64,000 bases of DNA from Benincasa hispida (taxonomy: Eukaryota > Streptophyta > Magnoliopsida > Cucurbitales > Cucurbitaceae), in contig NC_052355.1 in NCBI RefSeq assembly GCF_009727055.1, positions 50,054,987 to 50,118,986 of the forward strand, read 5' to 3'. The notes under the pieces were generated by a model. The model was not told where the DNA came from. It did not search any database and saw only the letters and a list, made by a program, of their open reading frames with translations. Shown here piece by piece: positions 45,801-57,109 of this stretch. The position numbers were made by a program, and so were the translations under genes. Numbering within the stretch: the first letter of the stretch is position 1; every line of letters starts with the position of its first letter.

Positions 45801-47043
45801 GAAATTTATAGCAGCGAGTTTACCACCCCTTTGCCTGCTGTAATAGACAGGTGTATTCAGTCTGCCCCAATTGATACCAGAAGAGCGTTGTACAAGGTGA
45901 AGTAGTCTTGAAAAAAACTTTCAAGCCTGATTATGATGAAACGATCAAACTGAAGTTGATAGTTATTTCAGCTTAGGAAATGTATTGAATGTCTCTTACC
46001 TTGTTTATGTGCATTTTACATTTTACATTTTACTCAGGTTCCAGATGTAGTTACTTTTTTTTGAAGATACGCCCTGTTTTATTCCATTCTTTAATTATCA
46101 GATTTACTTCATGTACAGTTTTCCGTTTTCTTCTTCTTTACAAAAGCCTACTTCTCTTATTGAATAGATTTGTTGCTTACCTTAGAATATAGTACTATCT
46201 GGAGGTTCAACAATGTTCAAGGACTTCCATAGGAGGTTACAAAGAGACTTGAAGAAGATCGTGGATGCCCGGATCCTTGCTTCTGAAGCTAGATTAGGAG
46301 GAGAAATAAAAGTGAGAATTGTTGTATGACCTTTTTGTTCCCCTCTTTTTAAACAAGAAACTGGTTAGGTTATTGTATATTTTTTTTTACTGCTGGAAAA
46401 GTTACTTAATAATTAATTTATAATTTTCTTGCCTTTTTTTAGTCACATCCAGTGGAGGTCAATGTTGTTAGCCATCCTATCCAGAGATTTGCCGTCTGGT
46501 TTGGAGGCTCCGTTCTTGCATCAACTCCTGAGTTTTTTGCGGTACGTATGCTATATCTTTTCTCATATGGCAGTACAATCCTTTTCGGGCAGGATATCAA
46601 CCATGGTACCTGTTAGGTGTTTTTCTTGTCTGGTGGGTTGGGGAAGGGTACGTTCGATCATTTCTAATAGAGGGAGAAATGAATCTGCTAAGGTTTTGCA
46701 CCTCTCTTAATGACTGTACATTTGAGCTGTCTTTTGGAAATGGTTGTTCTTTGACATGAGAGCGCCCCAAGTGTTTGCGGAGTGACTTGTTATCGATAAA
46801 TTTTCATTTTCAATGTGCTTGGAGAGCCTATCGACAATTCAGCTACTATCTGGTACTTGCATAATGTCTCCTACGAACAATCTGCCAAATGTAGCCTGAC
46901 CCCGCGCTATAATAGCTGAGTTCACCTAATCAACAAACTTGTTTTGTTTTCTTTGGATGCAGGCTTGTCATACAAAAGCAGAATATGAGGAGTATGGTGC
47001 AAGCATATGCCGCACAAATCCTGTTTTCAAAGGAATGTACTGA
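42844..47043 (+). CDS. ARP3: Actin-related protein 3, Arp2/3 complex subunit
   Basis: Nine exons with GT-AG introns: 42844-42893, 43025-43484, 44244-44390, 45226-45318, 45532-45651, 45786-45896, 46186-46311, 46443-46541, 46963-47043 (stop TGA). They total 428 codons, about the length of plant ARP3 (Arabidopsis: 427). The start is the ATG giving [22 protein letters not shown]. The nucleotide-binding elements of the actin fold are present: phosphate loop 1 [13 protein letters not shown] (residues 13-25), phosphate loop 2 DVGDGATH (179-186) and the adenosine motif LSGGSTMF (331-338). The C-terminus is NPVFKGMY. No frameshift or stop is seen. With ARP2 and five ARPC subunits it nucleates branched cytoplasmic actin filaments; in Arabidopsis its loss gives distorted trichomes (DISTORTED1). 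Introns 2 and 3 hold a MITE and a SINE. Confidence 0.97.
43765..43986. mobile_element. 222-bp MITE in ARP3 intron 2
   Basis: Ends CATGTTTGGGAGTG and (reverse complement) CATGTTTGGGACTAA. The inside is rich in aaaatcact/gtgatttt motifs that also pair. This looks like a very common cucurbit MITE type (from memory, not searched). It lies well away from both splice sites of intron 2 (43485-44243). Confidence 0.75.
44934..45025 (+). mobile_element. tRNA-derived SINE in ARP3 intron 3
   Basis: A 92-bp insert flanked by 18-bp duplications: AATATTGTTTTTGAAGTT (44916-44933) and AATATTGTTCTTGAAGTT (45026-45043), one mismatch. It begins gctaacatGAGCATAGCTCAATGGTTAG, with a tRNA-like Pol III A box TAGCTCAATGG at 44947-44957. 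A degraded B box (GGTTAACACAT) lies ~35 bp later. It ends tttttcaaaag. It lies in the sense orientation within intron 3 (44391-45225). Confidence 0.8.
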
Positions 47044-47250
47044 TGCAAAGATCCTTGAGCGTTGGCCTTTGGGTAGTATAGTCCCTGACTTATGTTGGAT
47101 CAGATGCTTTCCCATTACCCCTTGAACGTGCACCTCAGTTCGGTTCAGTTCGGTTCCATGCTTTGCAGGCTTTTGTAGGGGTGTACATTGGTGGTGTAAA
47201 ATATGATCATTTTCTGTATAATTTGTACGAAATGTGGTTCATTACTTCAA
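47044..47250 (+). other. Probable ARP3 3' untranslated region
   Basis: Non-coding sequence after the stop codon, T-rich, with tataatttgtac at 47217 as a loose polyadenylation-type signal. The end is not determinable. Confidence 0.4.
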
Positions 47251-48325
47251 TTCTTTCATTGGGGGCCAGGTTTTCTAAAAGTAGCAATTGGTCCAAATTT
47301 AGCTTTCTCATGTAGAGACGGGCGTTGAGGAGTCAACCCTATAGAATCATCAGCATTTCAGTGAATTTTAGATTGAGCTGAATTGCATGTTTTTTTTGGC
47401 GTTCAGCTCAGGTAAAGTTTTTTTGAAAAAAAAAAAGTTTATTTTCTTGTTTGTTGTTTTATGATTGATCACATTTGAAATGCGTAAGACTTGTTTGGTT
47501 CACAATTTGGATTCTGATTTATGTTTCTAGATTTATCGAATTCAGCCAATATATTTGGCAGACAATTTGAAATTTGTTTTTGGAAATTGTTTTTGGATTC
47601 TATGATCCAAATAGGGTAACTTTCGAAAATAACATTTTTATATTTTCATTGTATTCAGAATTTGAATGTAGGATTATATTAAATAAAAATAAAAACATTT
47701 TGAAATAAGTATGTCATGTTATAAATTTAATTAATTTTTTTTTTTAAAAAATAGAATATGTATTATGTAATGTAATTAGGTTACATTTTAAATTTGGTCC
47801 CTATTGTTTGGATGAAGTTAAAAGTTATTTCATATGGTTTTAAATTTTAGAAATTAGTTATGGTTTAATGTAACTTCATATATAGTCTCTGTAGTTGGTT
47901 AAATTCTCTTAAATAATACCTATAATAGGGACTATAAGCTTTTATCAAACTATAGGGGGTAAATTCTAATTATAAATAATTAGACCTAAATTTTAACTTC
48001 CTCCAAATTATAAGGGCAAAATTTTCAATTTATCTTATAAATTATATAATATTACAAAATAAAAGTTATACAATTGTTTTAACATAAAAACATGTTCATA
48101 AATAAAATAATAATAATTTATTGTCAACTAATATTTAATGGATGGTTACAACTAGTTTGTAATTATTTAAATTAGAATTCAATTTTTGAATTATGCTATC
48201 AAATATATATCGAATACAATTATGTTTTCATTTGATCCACTAGTTTTAAATTTTTGTTTTCAAATTCTTTACCAAACAGGTCATTAATAACCTGAATTGG
48301 TTTAAACAAAATATTCTATTGTGTC

Positions 48326-48612
48326 TGTTTAGTAACTATTTGTTTTTTGTTTTTGTTTTTTAAAATTAAGCCTACAGACAATTACCTCAATCTTCAAAAT
48401 TCTTCTCTATCTATTTTTCACCAATAGTTTAAAAACCCAAATTTTGAGAACTAAAAAAAAAATAGCCTTCAAAAAGTTATTTTTGTTTTTGAAATGTGGT
48501 TAATAATTCAACCAAATTTAATAAAGATGCAAATTATCATAAAAAAATATAGATGTAATAGATTTAATTTTAAAAAACTAAAAACAAAAAATGAAATGGT
48601 TACCAAATAAAA
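48326..48612. mobile_element. ~290-bp MITE
   Basis: The left end, GTTTAGTAACTATTTG followed by ttttttgtttttgttttttaaaatta, mirrors the right end, whose complement reads GGTAACCATTTCATTTTTTG and then a T-rich tract. The inside ('ttcaccaatagtttaaaaac', 'aatgtggttaataattcaacc', 'gatgcaaat') fits a MITE family I recall as abundant in cucurbit genomes. Confidence 0.75.
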
Positions 48613-49139
48613 TCTAAATAATTTGTTTGTCACCTTTTTACATACAGTATTCTCTTGTTTTTTATTTTTTGATTTTTGAATTTTAAATTTTTTGATTTAT
48701 TTTTTGATTTTGATTTTATTATTATTTTTGTGTGGCAGATATATTATTTGTGTTCTTAATTCTTATTAGTTATATTAGTTATCAAGGAAAATTTTAAATT
48801 GGTTCGAAAATTCACCATCTGATGGATGTAATATGTAAGGAGTCCATATCTCCACTTCTCTGTGTGATGCATCACTATCATATTTTTTTATATTAATTTT
48901 TTACCGGACACTACTAATACTCTTAAACAACCATTGTTCCTTTTTATTTTCAACTAACAAAGCTCTCTCCATCTTTAATTTATATTGTTTTTTATATGTA
49001 ACTTTAATTTATTCTATTTTACATTTTTCATATTTGATTTCTAAGTCTTCAGAATCCCTTTTATTTTTATTTTTCTTTTATTTTTTCACTACTCACCCCT
49101 TATTTTTAACTTTTATTTTCAAAGTAAATTCACTTTCCT

Positions 49140-49800
49140 CAATTTCCTCACGGGGTGCGACCCGTCATTTCGATTAGGTGGAAAAAGGAAGAGGGAGTGA
49201 GAGAAAAAATTCCTTGTGAGCTAAATAGGGACGGGATCATCTCTGCCGGTGTTCCCCGTCCTTACCTTGGTTAGTCTCTATTTATTTATTTAGTATAATT
49301 ATTTAATGTTATGTTATTATTATTATTATTATATAATTATTACGTTTAAATTCTAAGTTTGATTGTTTATTGGTCAAAATAAGAATATATTTAAATTGAA
49401 TGTTTAAATTTAGATTATATATGTGAATAATTTGATTTATATTTATTTTTTTCTACTAAAAAAGTTTAGGTTTTTTAGGCCAAAATTTGAGTAATTTATT
49501 TTTAATTCAAATTGTCATGTAAAACTAACCCTGGTAAACAATTTAATGATAGAGTTAATTATTTAATTAAAATTTGCCTACATTAATGATTTAAATTAAT
49601 TAGTTTTTTTTTTTAAAAAAAAGTAACGAAAAAATTCCCCATGGGGAACCCGATCCTCACGAATTTTTCGTGGGAAATCCCCATGTCCGACCCTTCGAAG
49701 AATTTCACGGGGATGGGGAATAAAATGAGGAACGGGGATGGGGGCAGGGAATGACATCCTTGACCCCACCCTGTCCCATGAACATCTCTACTTCTCATCT
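49140..49800. repeat. GGGGATGGGGA-type dispersed repeat
   Basis: G/C-rich edges (ccccgtcc near 49255; ggggatggggaat and gggaacccgatcc at 49620-49790) around an AT-rich centre. The edges are partly complementary. A smaller relative lies at 56975-57100. Class unknown; possibly a non-autonomous DNA transposon. Confidence 0.4.
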
Positions 49801-50689
49801 CCATTCCTAGTTTTATTTGTTTTTTTTTTTACTATTCTTTAAATTTATTTTAGGTACTTTTAAAATAAAACAACAAGAACAATTTCAATTAATTATTATA
49901 TTTATGTTACGATAATCCATTATGATATATTTTATTTATAACTTTATATTTGAATAATAATTTTTTTTTCACAAACTAATTCAACAATTTATTAAAAAAA
50001 GACTTTAATATAGAAATAATAAATTCATATCAAGAGAAGACAATAAGCAAAATCGAAATCATAGTTGAAATTCTACTCTCACATCATATCTCTACAAACC
50101 AAAATCATTTGAGTTTGGAGTTGTATTTGCTAGAGTGAATTGCGTGCCGTTATAATTTAGAGTTGGTGGTTGAGAATTCAATCTGGATAGAATACCTATC
50201 TATATCCAATATTCAAACATCAATAACAAATATAAACTAATTTGACAATACGGAATATTAAAATGATAATATAATGTAGTTTTATCTGAAAATAAAAATG
50301 CTATTGGACTATAGTTGGAATGAGTAGTGAAAAAAAAATTAAAGAACAATGTGAAGAGTTAGAAATCAAATATGAGAAAGGTAAAAGGGAATAAATGGAC
50401 GTAAATTAAAATGGAGAGAGAAAGTTATTAGTTTGAAAAAAACAAGCGATTGTTGTTTAAATGTATTAGTGGAACTTATAAAAATGTAATATAAAAAAAT
50501 ATGACGGTGACACATGTCACACATGGAGAGCGACTCCTTCCATACCAACTAGATTTTTTCCATGACGGATGATCTACCATTGACGTTGATTATATTTTAC
50601 ATTATTTTCTTGAAAAAAAAAGGATATATTTTACATGGCAGCCAAAGTGAATAAAGAAAGACTCTTAAAAAAATAATTGACTATTATAA

Positions 50690-50969
50690 ATATCATAAAA
50701 TATGTGTAAATTAGATGTCCATAGTTAGTGTCTAAATATCAAGTGTCACTTCTTCATTACCTTATGTGTTACCATATGTCACACAACAATCCATGCTTAG
50801 AATCCAAGTGTGCCACATCCTACTTGCAATAATCCATTTCAATTTCCCATTTTCCATATTTTATATTTAAATAATTTCTTATATTTTGATAATTTATTTT
50901 AGTTATTTATTATTATATTATATTTTCTCCATATCTAGGTTCTCTTTGTGCTCTTCAATTTTACAACAC
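50690..50969 (+). mobile_element. Copia-C 5' LTR (copy 2), start undefined
   Basis: Corresponds piecewise to 22340-22704 and ends ...caattttacaaca before the primer-binding site TTATCGGCACGAGC at 50971-50984. Confidence 0.55.
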
Positions 50970-50970
50970 A

Positions 50971-50984
50971 TTATCGGCACGAGC
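50971..50984 (+). other. Copia-C primer-binding site (copy 2)
   Basis: TTATCGGCACGAGC, one change from the common plant Copia form TTATCAGCACGAGC. Confidence 0.7.
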
Positions 50985-51949
50985 TCCTATCATTTCTCAC
51001 GCTAACAGTAGGCCCTAAAGGTATGTCGTTTCTCCCATCTTCACTACAATTAATAAATTAGATGTTGTTTTGCATGTTTTAAATTTCTAATATAAATATA
51101 ATGTTTTGTAATAATGTTATCATGAAAAATCTTACAAAACTAGAATTCACCGTTATTGATATTAATGGTAATAATTATTTTTCGTTGGTGCTTGATGCCG
51201 AAATAAACCTGGATACAATGAACCTTGGGGAGGGGAAATTAAAGAAGATAATACGACATCCAGTCAGGAAAAGACAAAAGCCATGATCTTCCTTTGTCAT
51301 CATCTCTAGAGGGACTGAAAATGGAATATCTAACAGTAAAAAATCCTCGTATCTTGTGGAAGAATTTGAAAGAAAGATATGATCACTAGAAGATAGTTTT
51401 TCTTCCTAAAGCTCGTTATAAATGGATACATTTGAGGCTCCAATATTTCAAATTAGTAAGTGATTACAACTCTACATTACTTAAAACCAGTTCAAAATTG
51501 TTGTTATTTGTGAAGAGAAAATTACTGATGTGGATACGTTGGAGAAGTCATTTTTTACATTTCATGTCTTGAATATGCTTTTGTAGCAGCAATATTGAGA
51601 GAAAGGTTTTAAACAGTACTCTGAACTAATTTCATGTCTTCTCATTGTCGAACAAAATAAAGAGTTATTGATGAAGAACCACGAATCTAGACCAACTGGA
51701 ATAACACCATTCCCTGAAGTGAATGCTGTGAACTTTAATAATCGAGGTTGATGTCATGATCGTGGTCAAGGTCGTAACCATGGTAGAGGAAGAAATAATT
51801 ATTATTTTCGTGATGGTCATTCTAATCATCCAAATTTCAAAAGAACCCCTCAAAATGATGATCATAAAGGAAAATCTCCATAGGATAAGAATTCAAAAAA
51901 TATTGAACATAAATGCTTTTGATGTGGTATGACTAGATATTTAACACGT

Positions 51950-53582
51950 TGATAGCTTGTAGAAATCAAACTATTGTAGCCTTTTACTTAGAATTATGAG
52001 GGTTGATAAGTAGAATATGCGTTGATATTGATAAGAATTCATGTGGAAAAGTGAGCTTGCGTCGATCAATACTGAAAATCCCCACTAACTCTATATCATG
52101 CGTTATTGTACGTCAAAATATCTATTTTTGTAGCTATTACAGGAATCGATCGCATGCGTTGATCCTAGACCATCACAAAGTTGATCGCATGCATTGATCT
52201 TCATGAAGACTAGTTCGTCGCATGGAATGCTACAACTACAGAATGGTAACCATGATAGAAGGTTGATCGCAAGGTGGGTGGAATGCGTTGATACTCCAGA
52301 AGAAACAATCATAAACGCATACCTTGGGAGTATCAAGGAGATAAGATGATGTTGACATTCCACCTACCGCGTTAGAAATAGTAGTGATTCAGAGTGGGTT
52401 ACCAATGCTGTCAGGCGTTTGAGCTCTATAAATAGAGTCTTAGAGCCCAAATTCAAAGCATCCAGTCTCTGTCTTAGGTAGATTCTTGTGATCGCAGATG
52501 AGAGCGTGAGCAAGACATTCTTTTTTAGAGTTCTTCATTCCCAGAACCCCTTCCGAGTGACGAACGGAGCTTCGCCGGAGATAGAGCTCGAGAGAGACTA
52601 TTCCACCACCCATCATGGTACCACCGGCAGCCTTGACGAACATCTGATGGAAGTAAGAGACTGCCTACATCTAGCCCTCCACCTTTCTTCTTAATTATCT
52701 TTGTATTATATTACATTTTGGCTTAAGACGTTAATACATTTTATAATCAATGCATCTCTTAGTTCCTTCAATACCATGTTTATCATCATCTTCTTCTTAT
52801 TCATCTTTTACTTTCATTGGAATGAGTTAAGTGTAGATTGCAAGAGTTATCGCATACTTAATCATGCAACATAGAGATATGACGCATGTAGCAAACCACC
52901 AGGAGGTGTGCCTTGCAGAAGTATAGTGAGTCAATCCTCTTTGCTTAGTACGAGGCTATCATAATGCTTGTCTATGAGTTGAGTAGCTATAGCCAATTGC
53001 CTGAGAGGGTAAGTAGCGGAACTCATTAAGCAAAGTAAGTAGTGTTCCTAGAGATAGGAATAATCTTATGCTCAACGCAACCATGCGTTGTAGAGATATA
53101 AACATGTGGCTGACCACCGAGAGGTGTGCGATGCGTTAATGTGATGAGCTGGGATTACCCTTGCGACCAAGATTAATGATGCGATGAATTTATCCCTTCC
53201 ACAATTCTATTTCTCCATGCATCTTATTATGCGTTAACAGTTGCTGCATCTCTACCAATTCTCATAGTCAAACTTCCATTGCTTAGTCTGTTTTGCTAGG
53301 AGTAAGAGTAGTACATAATTAATTAACTTCTTTTTTTTTTTTTATTTTTATTCACCACCTCAAACACATTACTTCACAAGCATCATTTAGTTACAAGTCC
53401 TTGTGTTCGATCATGGATCATCCCGAGAAACTTACGTTCTCCTTATATTTGGTGAGAGAGCAAGAAACTTGTGACAGGAATGCATGGACATTGCATACAC
53501 AATTAACGTATATTGCATACTCTTTAGTCTAACGCATGACCATCAATGCATATCAAAAGAGATTGAATTTTCTCCTTCACCA
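51950..53582 (+). mobile_element. Solo LTR of family X
   Basis: 1633 bp starting TGATAGCTTG and ending TTCACCA. It is flanked by CACGT (51945-51949) and CACAT (53583-53587), a 5-bp duplication with one transition. The terminal hairpin is at 51952-51974 and the TATA box TATAAATA at 52427-52434. It is homologous to the inverted LTR at 10470-12467. No primer-binding site, gag or pol is attached, so it is a solo LTR left by recombination. The small ORFs inside (for example 52488-52694) match the transcribed R/U5-like part, not proteins. Confidence 0.85.
52427..52434 (+). promoter_or_regulatory. Solo LTR TATA box
   Basis: TATAAATA in GAGCTCTATAAATA, the block shared by this LTR group. Confidence 0.65.
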
Positions 53583-53830
53583 CACATATATGTTGTACAT
53601 CAAAACATTTAGTTGATCTGTATCAAGCTTCCACAAAGGAAAAGGGAAAAAATGTAGAAGTAAATTTTACATACCAGGATAATGATATATTTGATTCATC
53701 TCATATGACAAATTTGGATGTCGCAGACTTATTTGAATCTCCTGAAGAATCATGGACTATTTTTATATGTTGAGTGACTCAAAAAATGAAGAATAAAGAN
53801 TTGATCTATCAGTCTGTTCAACAACTCTGG

Positions 53831-54127
53831 TTGAACCTTCAATAGTCTCACTAGAAATCTCATGTAAAACAAGCTTGCTTCATGGTTTATGATCCCTTAT
53901 ATGGTCTTCTTCCAAGAAGATAGCATTTGTTGACACAAACACTTTGTTCTCACTCGGATCATAGAAGTATCCACCCCTTTTGAACCTTCAATAGTCTCAC
54001 TAGAAATCTCATGTAAAACAAGCTTGCTTCATGGTTTATGATCCCTTATATGGTCTTCTTCCAAGAAGATAGTATTTGTTGACACAAACACTTTGTTCTC
54101 ACTCGGATCATAGAAGTATCCACCCCT
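53831..54127. repeat. 149-bp tandem duplication
   Basis: Copies 53831-53979 and 53980-54127, nearly identical (one c/t change seen), in the integrase C-terminal relic. Confidence 0.92.
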
Positions 54128-54302
54128 CGTTTCCCTGGGGTAGCCTACAAAGAGGCAAACTTTTGAACGCAGTTCCAACTTCTTTGGGTTAGCCACAAGC
54201 ACGTGGGCCGGACATCCTCAAATTTTGAAGTGACTTAAACTACCTTTACGGCCTCTCCATAGCTTAAAAGGTGGTTCATAAACACTTTTCGAGGGAACGT
54301 TG

Positions 54303-54413
54303 TTCAAAATGTAACATGCAGTCTCCACTTCAAATCCTCAAAACGTTATTCAAAATGTAACATGCAGTCTCCACTTCAAATCCTCAAAACGTTATTCAAA
54401 ATGTAACATTCTG
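54303..54413. repeat. 46-bp tandem duplication
   Basis: ttcaaaatgtaac recurs at 54303, 54349 and 54395, giving two full identical 46-bp units and part of a third. Confidence 0.92.
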
Positions 54414-54960
54414 TTTCTCTTTTCTGATACAGCATTCTGCTGAGGTATACATGTGGCCGAGAGTTGGGACATGATTTCATGTTCTATCATATAGTTTTGA
54501 AATTCGAGGTCCATATACTCTCCACCACGGTCAGATCGTAGTGTTTTTATCTTCTTACCTAACAAGTTTTCAACTTTAGCCTTATACTCCTTGAACTTAT
54601 CAAGAGCTTCAAACTTACGTTCCAGTAAAAGGTCGTTTGGTCATCTTGCCTTCAAGACATGATTCACATACCGGCAAGGAGTTTTCTTCTAAACTCTTTA
54701 GAAGTCCACATTTCACCAACTTCTCAATCTTATTGAGGTTGATGTCACCTAACCTTAGATGCCAAAGATGGGTGTTTTCCTTAGGAGAAACCTTTGGTCT
54801 TTTAGTAGTTGTCGCCTACTGAACATTTCAGTATTAAGCAAGGCTTTTATGACTAACGGCCTTAGTACATACAAGTTATTTTCCATTGAACCAAAACCAA
54901 TCTCCATACCATCCTTGAAAACAAACACTTTACTCTTAGAAAATGAGACGGTATAACCTT

Positions 54961-55460
54961 NNNNNNNNNNNNNNNNNNNNNNNNNNNNNNNNNNNNNNNN
55001 NNNNNNNNNNNNNNNNNNNNNNNNNNNNNNNNNNNNNNNNNNNNNNNNNNNNNNNNNNNNNNNNNNNNNNNNNNNNNNNNNNNNNNNNNNNNNNNNNNNN
55101 NNNNNNNNNNNNNNNNNNNNNNNNNNNNNNNNNNNNNNNNNNNNNNNNNNNNNNNNNNNNNNNNNNNNNNNNNNNNNNNNNNNNNNNNNNNNNNNNNNNN
55201 NNNNNNNNNNNNNNNNNNNNNNNNNNNNNNNNNNNNNNNNNNNNNNNNNNNNNNNNNNNNNNNNNNNNNNNNNNNNNNNNNNNNNNNNNNNNNNNNNNNN
55301 NNNNNNNNNNNNNNNNNNNNNNNNNNNNNNNNNNNNNNNNNNNNNNNNNNNNNNNNNNNNNNNNNNNNNNNNNNNNNNNNNNNNNNNNNNNNNNNNNNNN
55401 NNNNNNNNNNNNNNNNNNNNNNNNNNNNNNNNNNNNNNNNNNNNNNNNNNNNNNNNNNNN
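54961..55460. other. Assembly gap (500 N)
   Basis: Exactly 500 N inside the Copia gag/protease region, probably a default gap size. Frames crossing it are artefacts. Confidence 1.
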
Positions 55461-55720
55461 TGACATTCAAACAATTCTTGCAATGAGTCCATGATCTGAC
55501 GTGCAATGACCATGTTCTCAACCCTTTTGGCCAAAGCATCAGGTGTGCTAGCCAAAATGTGAAGTTGGGCCAACGAGTTAGCCTTCATCCACAAATCATA
55601 TGCATTATGAACATTTTGCGGTGCATCAAGGGTCGGGACTTGAGGACATTCCTCAACCATGGAAAACTCGAGATCGTTTACCACGAAATATGTTTTAACG
55701 GACTCTTTTCAATGTATGTA

Positions 55721-56091
55721 ATCGGTCAAATTTTAGGCAACTAACGGAAAATCATTTATGTCGCTGAAAAAGAACAAACACATTGACCTGCATTTGGTTT
55801 TAGCAAATACTCGTTGAAAAACACAACATCCAATACGGTTTAGCAAAACTCAAATGAACCCCATGTGACATCTAGTTTCGCAACGATGCTTCAAAAGTTT
55901 AGGACAAAAGCCACTGAAGGATGGTCAATTTATCCCTCATCTGAATTGAGCCATTCTCACCAGAACAACTCTTGTTCCTATGATGACTAGCCATCATTGA
56001 TTTGTCAAGAATTTATTAACTTGCTTAACAATTTTTCTAAGTGTGACCCGTCATTTTAGGCCCTAGAGTTCTGCCCCAAGCAGCCAATCCA
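55721..56091 (-). other. Copia leader fragment
   Basis: Non-coding stretch upstream of the gag at 55684. It resembles the gag-proximal leader of Copia-A (17460-17760: the 'ggccccaag..' and 'aaggttgg' text). It joins abruptly to an LTR start fragment at 56092. Confidence 0.55.
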
Positions 56092-56510
56092 AAGTTCAAG
56101 TACTCATATAATAGTCATGGATTTTTTTAGTTTATTGGATTTATTTCTAAAATGAAATAAGTAATTCATATATTCAATAACAACGTTATTGAATTTTCAG
56201 AATAAGTTTATTGTTTACAAACCACGAGTTTTAGGACATAAAACCCAACAAACTCCCACTTGGACTAAAACTCCAATGATAACAAATATATGAATACATA
56301 ATGTTGAGTTTTTGAGTTTTACAGAGAAATACAATAAACTAGGGCATCACATACCCATGTTTTACCTTTAGGGATCACATACCCGGTTTTTCTCCCACTT
56401 GCCCTAGGTTATATACATGGTAATCCTAGTCTTACTAGGACATTCTCAAACACTTTAGCCGAGAGAATCATTGTAAATATATCAGTATACAATCGACTTC
56501 TCATTAAACT
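56092..56510 (-). mobile_element. Copia LTR start (156 bp) and adjoining element 3' end
   Basis: The minus strand at 56247 starts TGTTGGGTTTTATGTCC. Only the first ~156 bp of the LTR remain. From 56248 the plus strand reads aactcccacttggactaaaact, the complement of the polypurine tract and 3' untranslated end of a Copia element. Pol 3'-end text ('acactttagccgagagaatc') runs to about 56480. Confidence 0.75.
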
Positions 56511-56753
56511 ATATAGGGAATGAGTTGGATTTAATTATGCATTGGATGGATGTTTAAATTAATATTTGAATTCATATTGCATATTGTATGTCATATAGAT
56601 TCAAAATTACCCACCTTAGGATGAACATGTACATGCATCATAAATAAATATAAAAGGTTATATTTTATAGATTCATGATTAAATTAGCATGCTCACGCAT
56701 CGTGATATAACTGTTATGTTAGTGATGTATGATTAACCTAAGCATGTCCATGC
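56511..56753. other. AT-rich segment, unassigned
   Basis: Repeated 'agcatgctcacgcatc/agcatgtccatgc' motifs; no gene or defined repeat boundary was seen. Confidence 0.4.
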
Positions 56754-57105
56754 TGTTGGGGTTGATGCCTTAAATCTCGTAGGCTCCTATAGTTTGTAAA
56801 TGTATTGAACAAACTCATTGTTTATTTAATAAAATATATGATATTTATTCATACTCACTGTCTATTTAATAAAATATATGATATTTAATTCCATTTTTTA
56901 GTTGCAATAACCACAAACCAATAAACTAACATCCAAGGTTATCTTGTAACTTNTAAGATTAATAAGGATAAATATAATTTTTAATCCCCGTCCCCATCTC
57001 TGACTTCAGTTCGTGGAGATATGGGCGGGGATGGGGATTAATTTTCCTCGTAGGAATGGAGATGGGGAATGTACCCTTGCCCCCCTGCCCCCATTGACAC
57101 TAATA
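56754..57105 (+). mobile_element. Copia LTR start fragment joined to a G-rich repeat
   Basis: TGTTGGGGTTGATGCC at 56754 is a plus-strand LTR start. It runs ~200 bp and ends at a single N (56953). Past the N lies ggggatggggatt-type sequence related to 49620-49790. An internal ~50-bp repeat (ttatttaataaaatatatgatattta) occurs twice at 56821-56885. Confidence 0.55.
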
Positions 57106-57109
57106 ATAA

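Larger units (their letters stand above)
47251..50689. other. AT-rich intergenic region with small repeats
   Basis: No gene recognised. It holds a possible ~790-bp non-autonomous transposon (47487-48288; ends GACTTGTTTGGTTCACAATTTG and, reversed, GACCTGTTTGGTAAAGAATTTG; no TSD confirmed), a MITE at 48326-48612, a GGGGATGGGGA-type repeat at 49140-49800 and a short (TTA)n run near 49315. Confidence 0.55.
51122..53799 (+). pseudogene. Copia-C gag relic (copy 2), split by a solo LTR
   Basis: Starts ATGAAAAATCTTACAAAACTAG (MKNLTKLEF) at 51122, then SLVLDAEINLDTMNLG, KERYDH, EKITDVDTLEKSFFTFHVLNMLL near 51520, NKELLMKNHESRPTGITPFPEVNAV near 51660-51730, a Gly/Arg-rich segment and the zinc-knuckle start (CF*CGMT near 51915). 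At 51949 a 1.6-kb solo LTR interrupts it. Gag resumes at 53583 with HQNI, SS*SVSSFHKGKG-like text and HMTNLDVADLFESPEES near 53705, ending at the single N at 53800. It is better preserved than copy 1 but still full of stops. Confidence 0.8.
53801..55720 (-). pseudogene. Copia gag-pol fragment (minus strand)
   Basis: Gag N-terminus near 55684-55460 reads VVNDLEFSMVEECPQVPTLDAPQNV, LWMKANSLAQLHILASTPDALAKRVENMV and DSLQELFE. After the 500-N gap the pre-integrase region follows near 54960-54760 (GFGSMENNLYVL). The integrase is at 54730-54420 (complement of 'agatcgtagtgtttttat', the LRSDRGGEY region, near 54530), and the integrase C-terminal/linker at 54250-53830. Two internal tandem duplications disrupt it (53831-54127 and 54303-54413). 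It ends at the single N at 53800 and lacks RT and RNase H. It belongs to the same broad group as Copia-A. Confidence 0.82.

Noticed and set aside
46429..46710. 93-codon plus ORF
   Set aside because: Wrong-frame reading across ARP3 exon 8 and intron 8.
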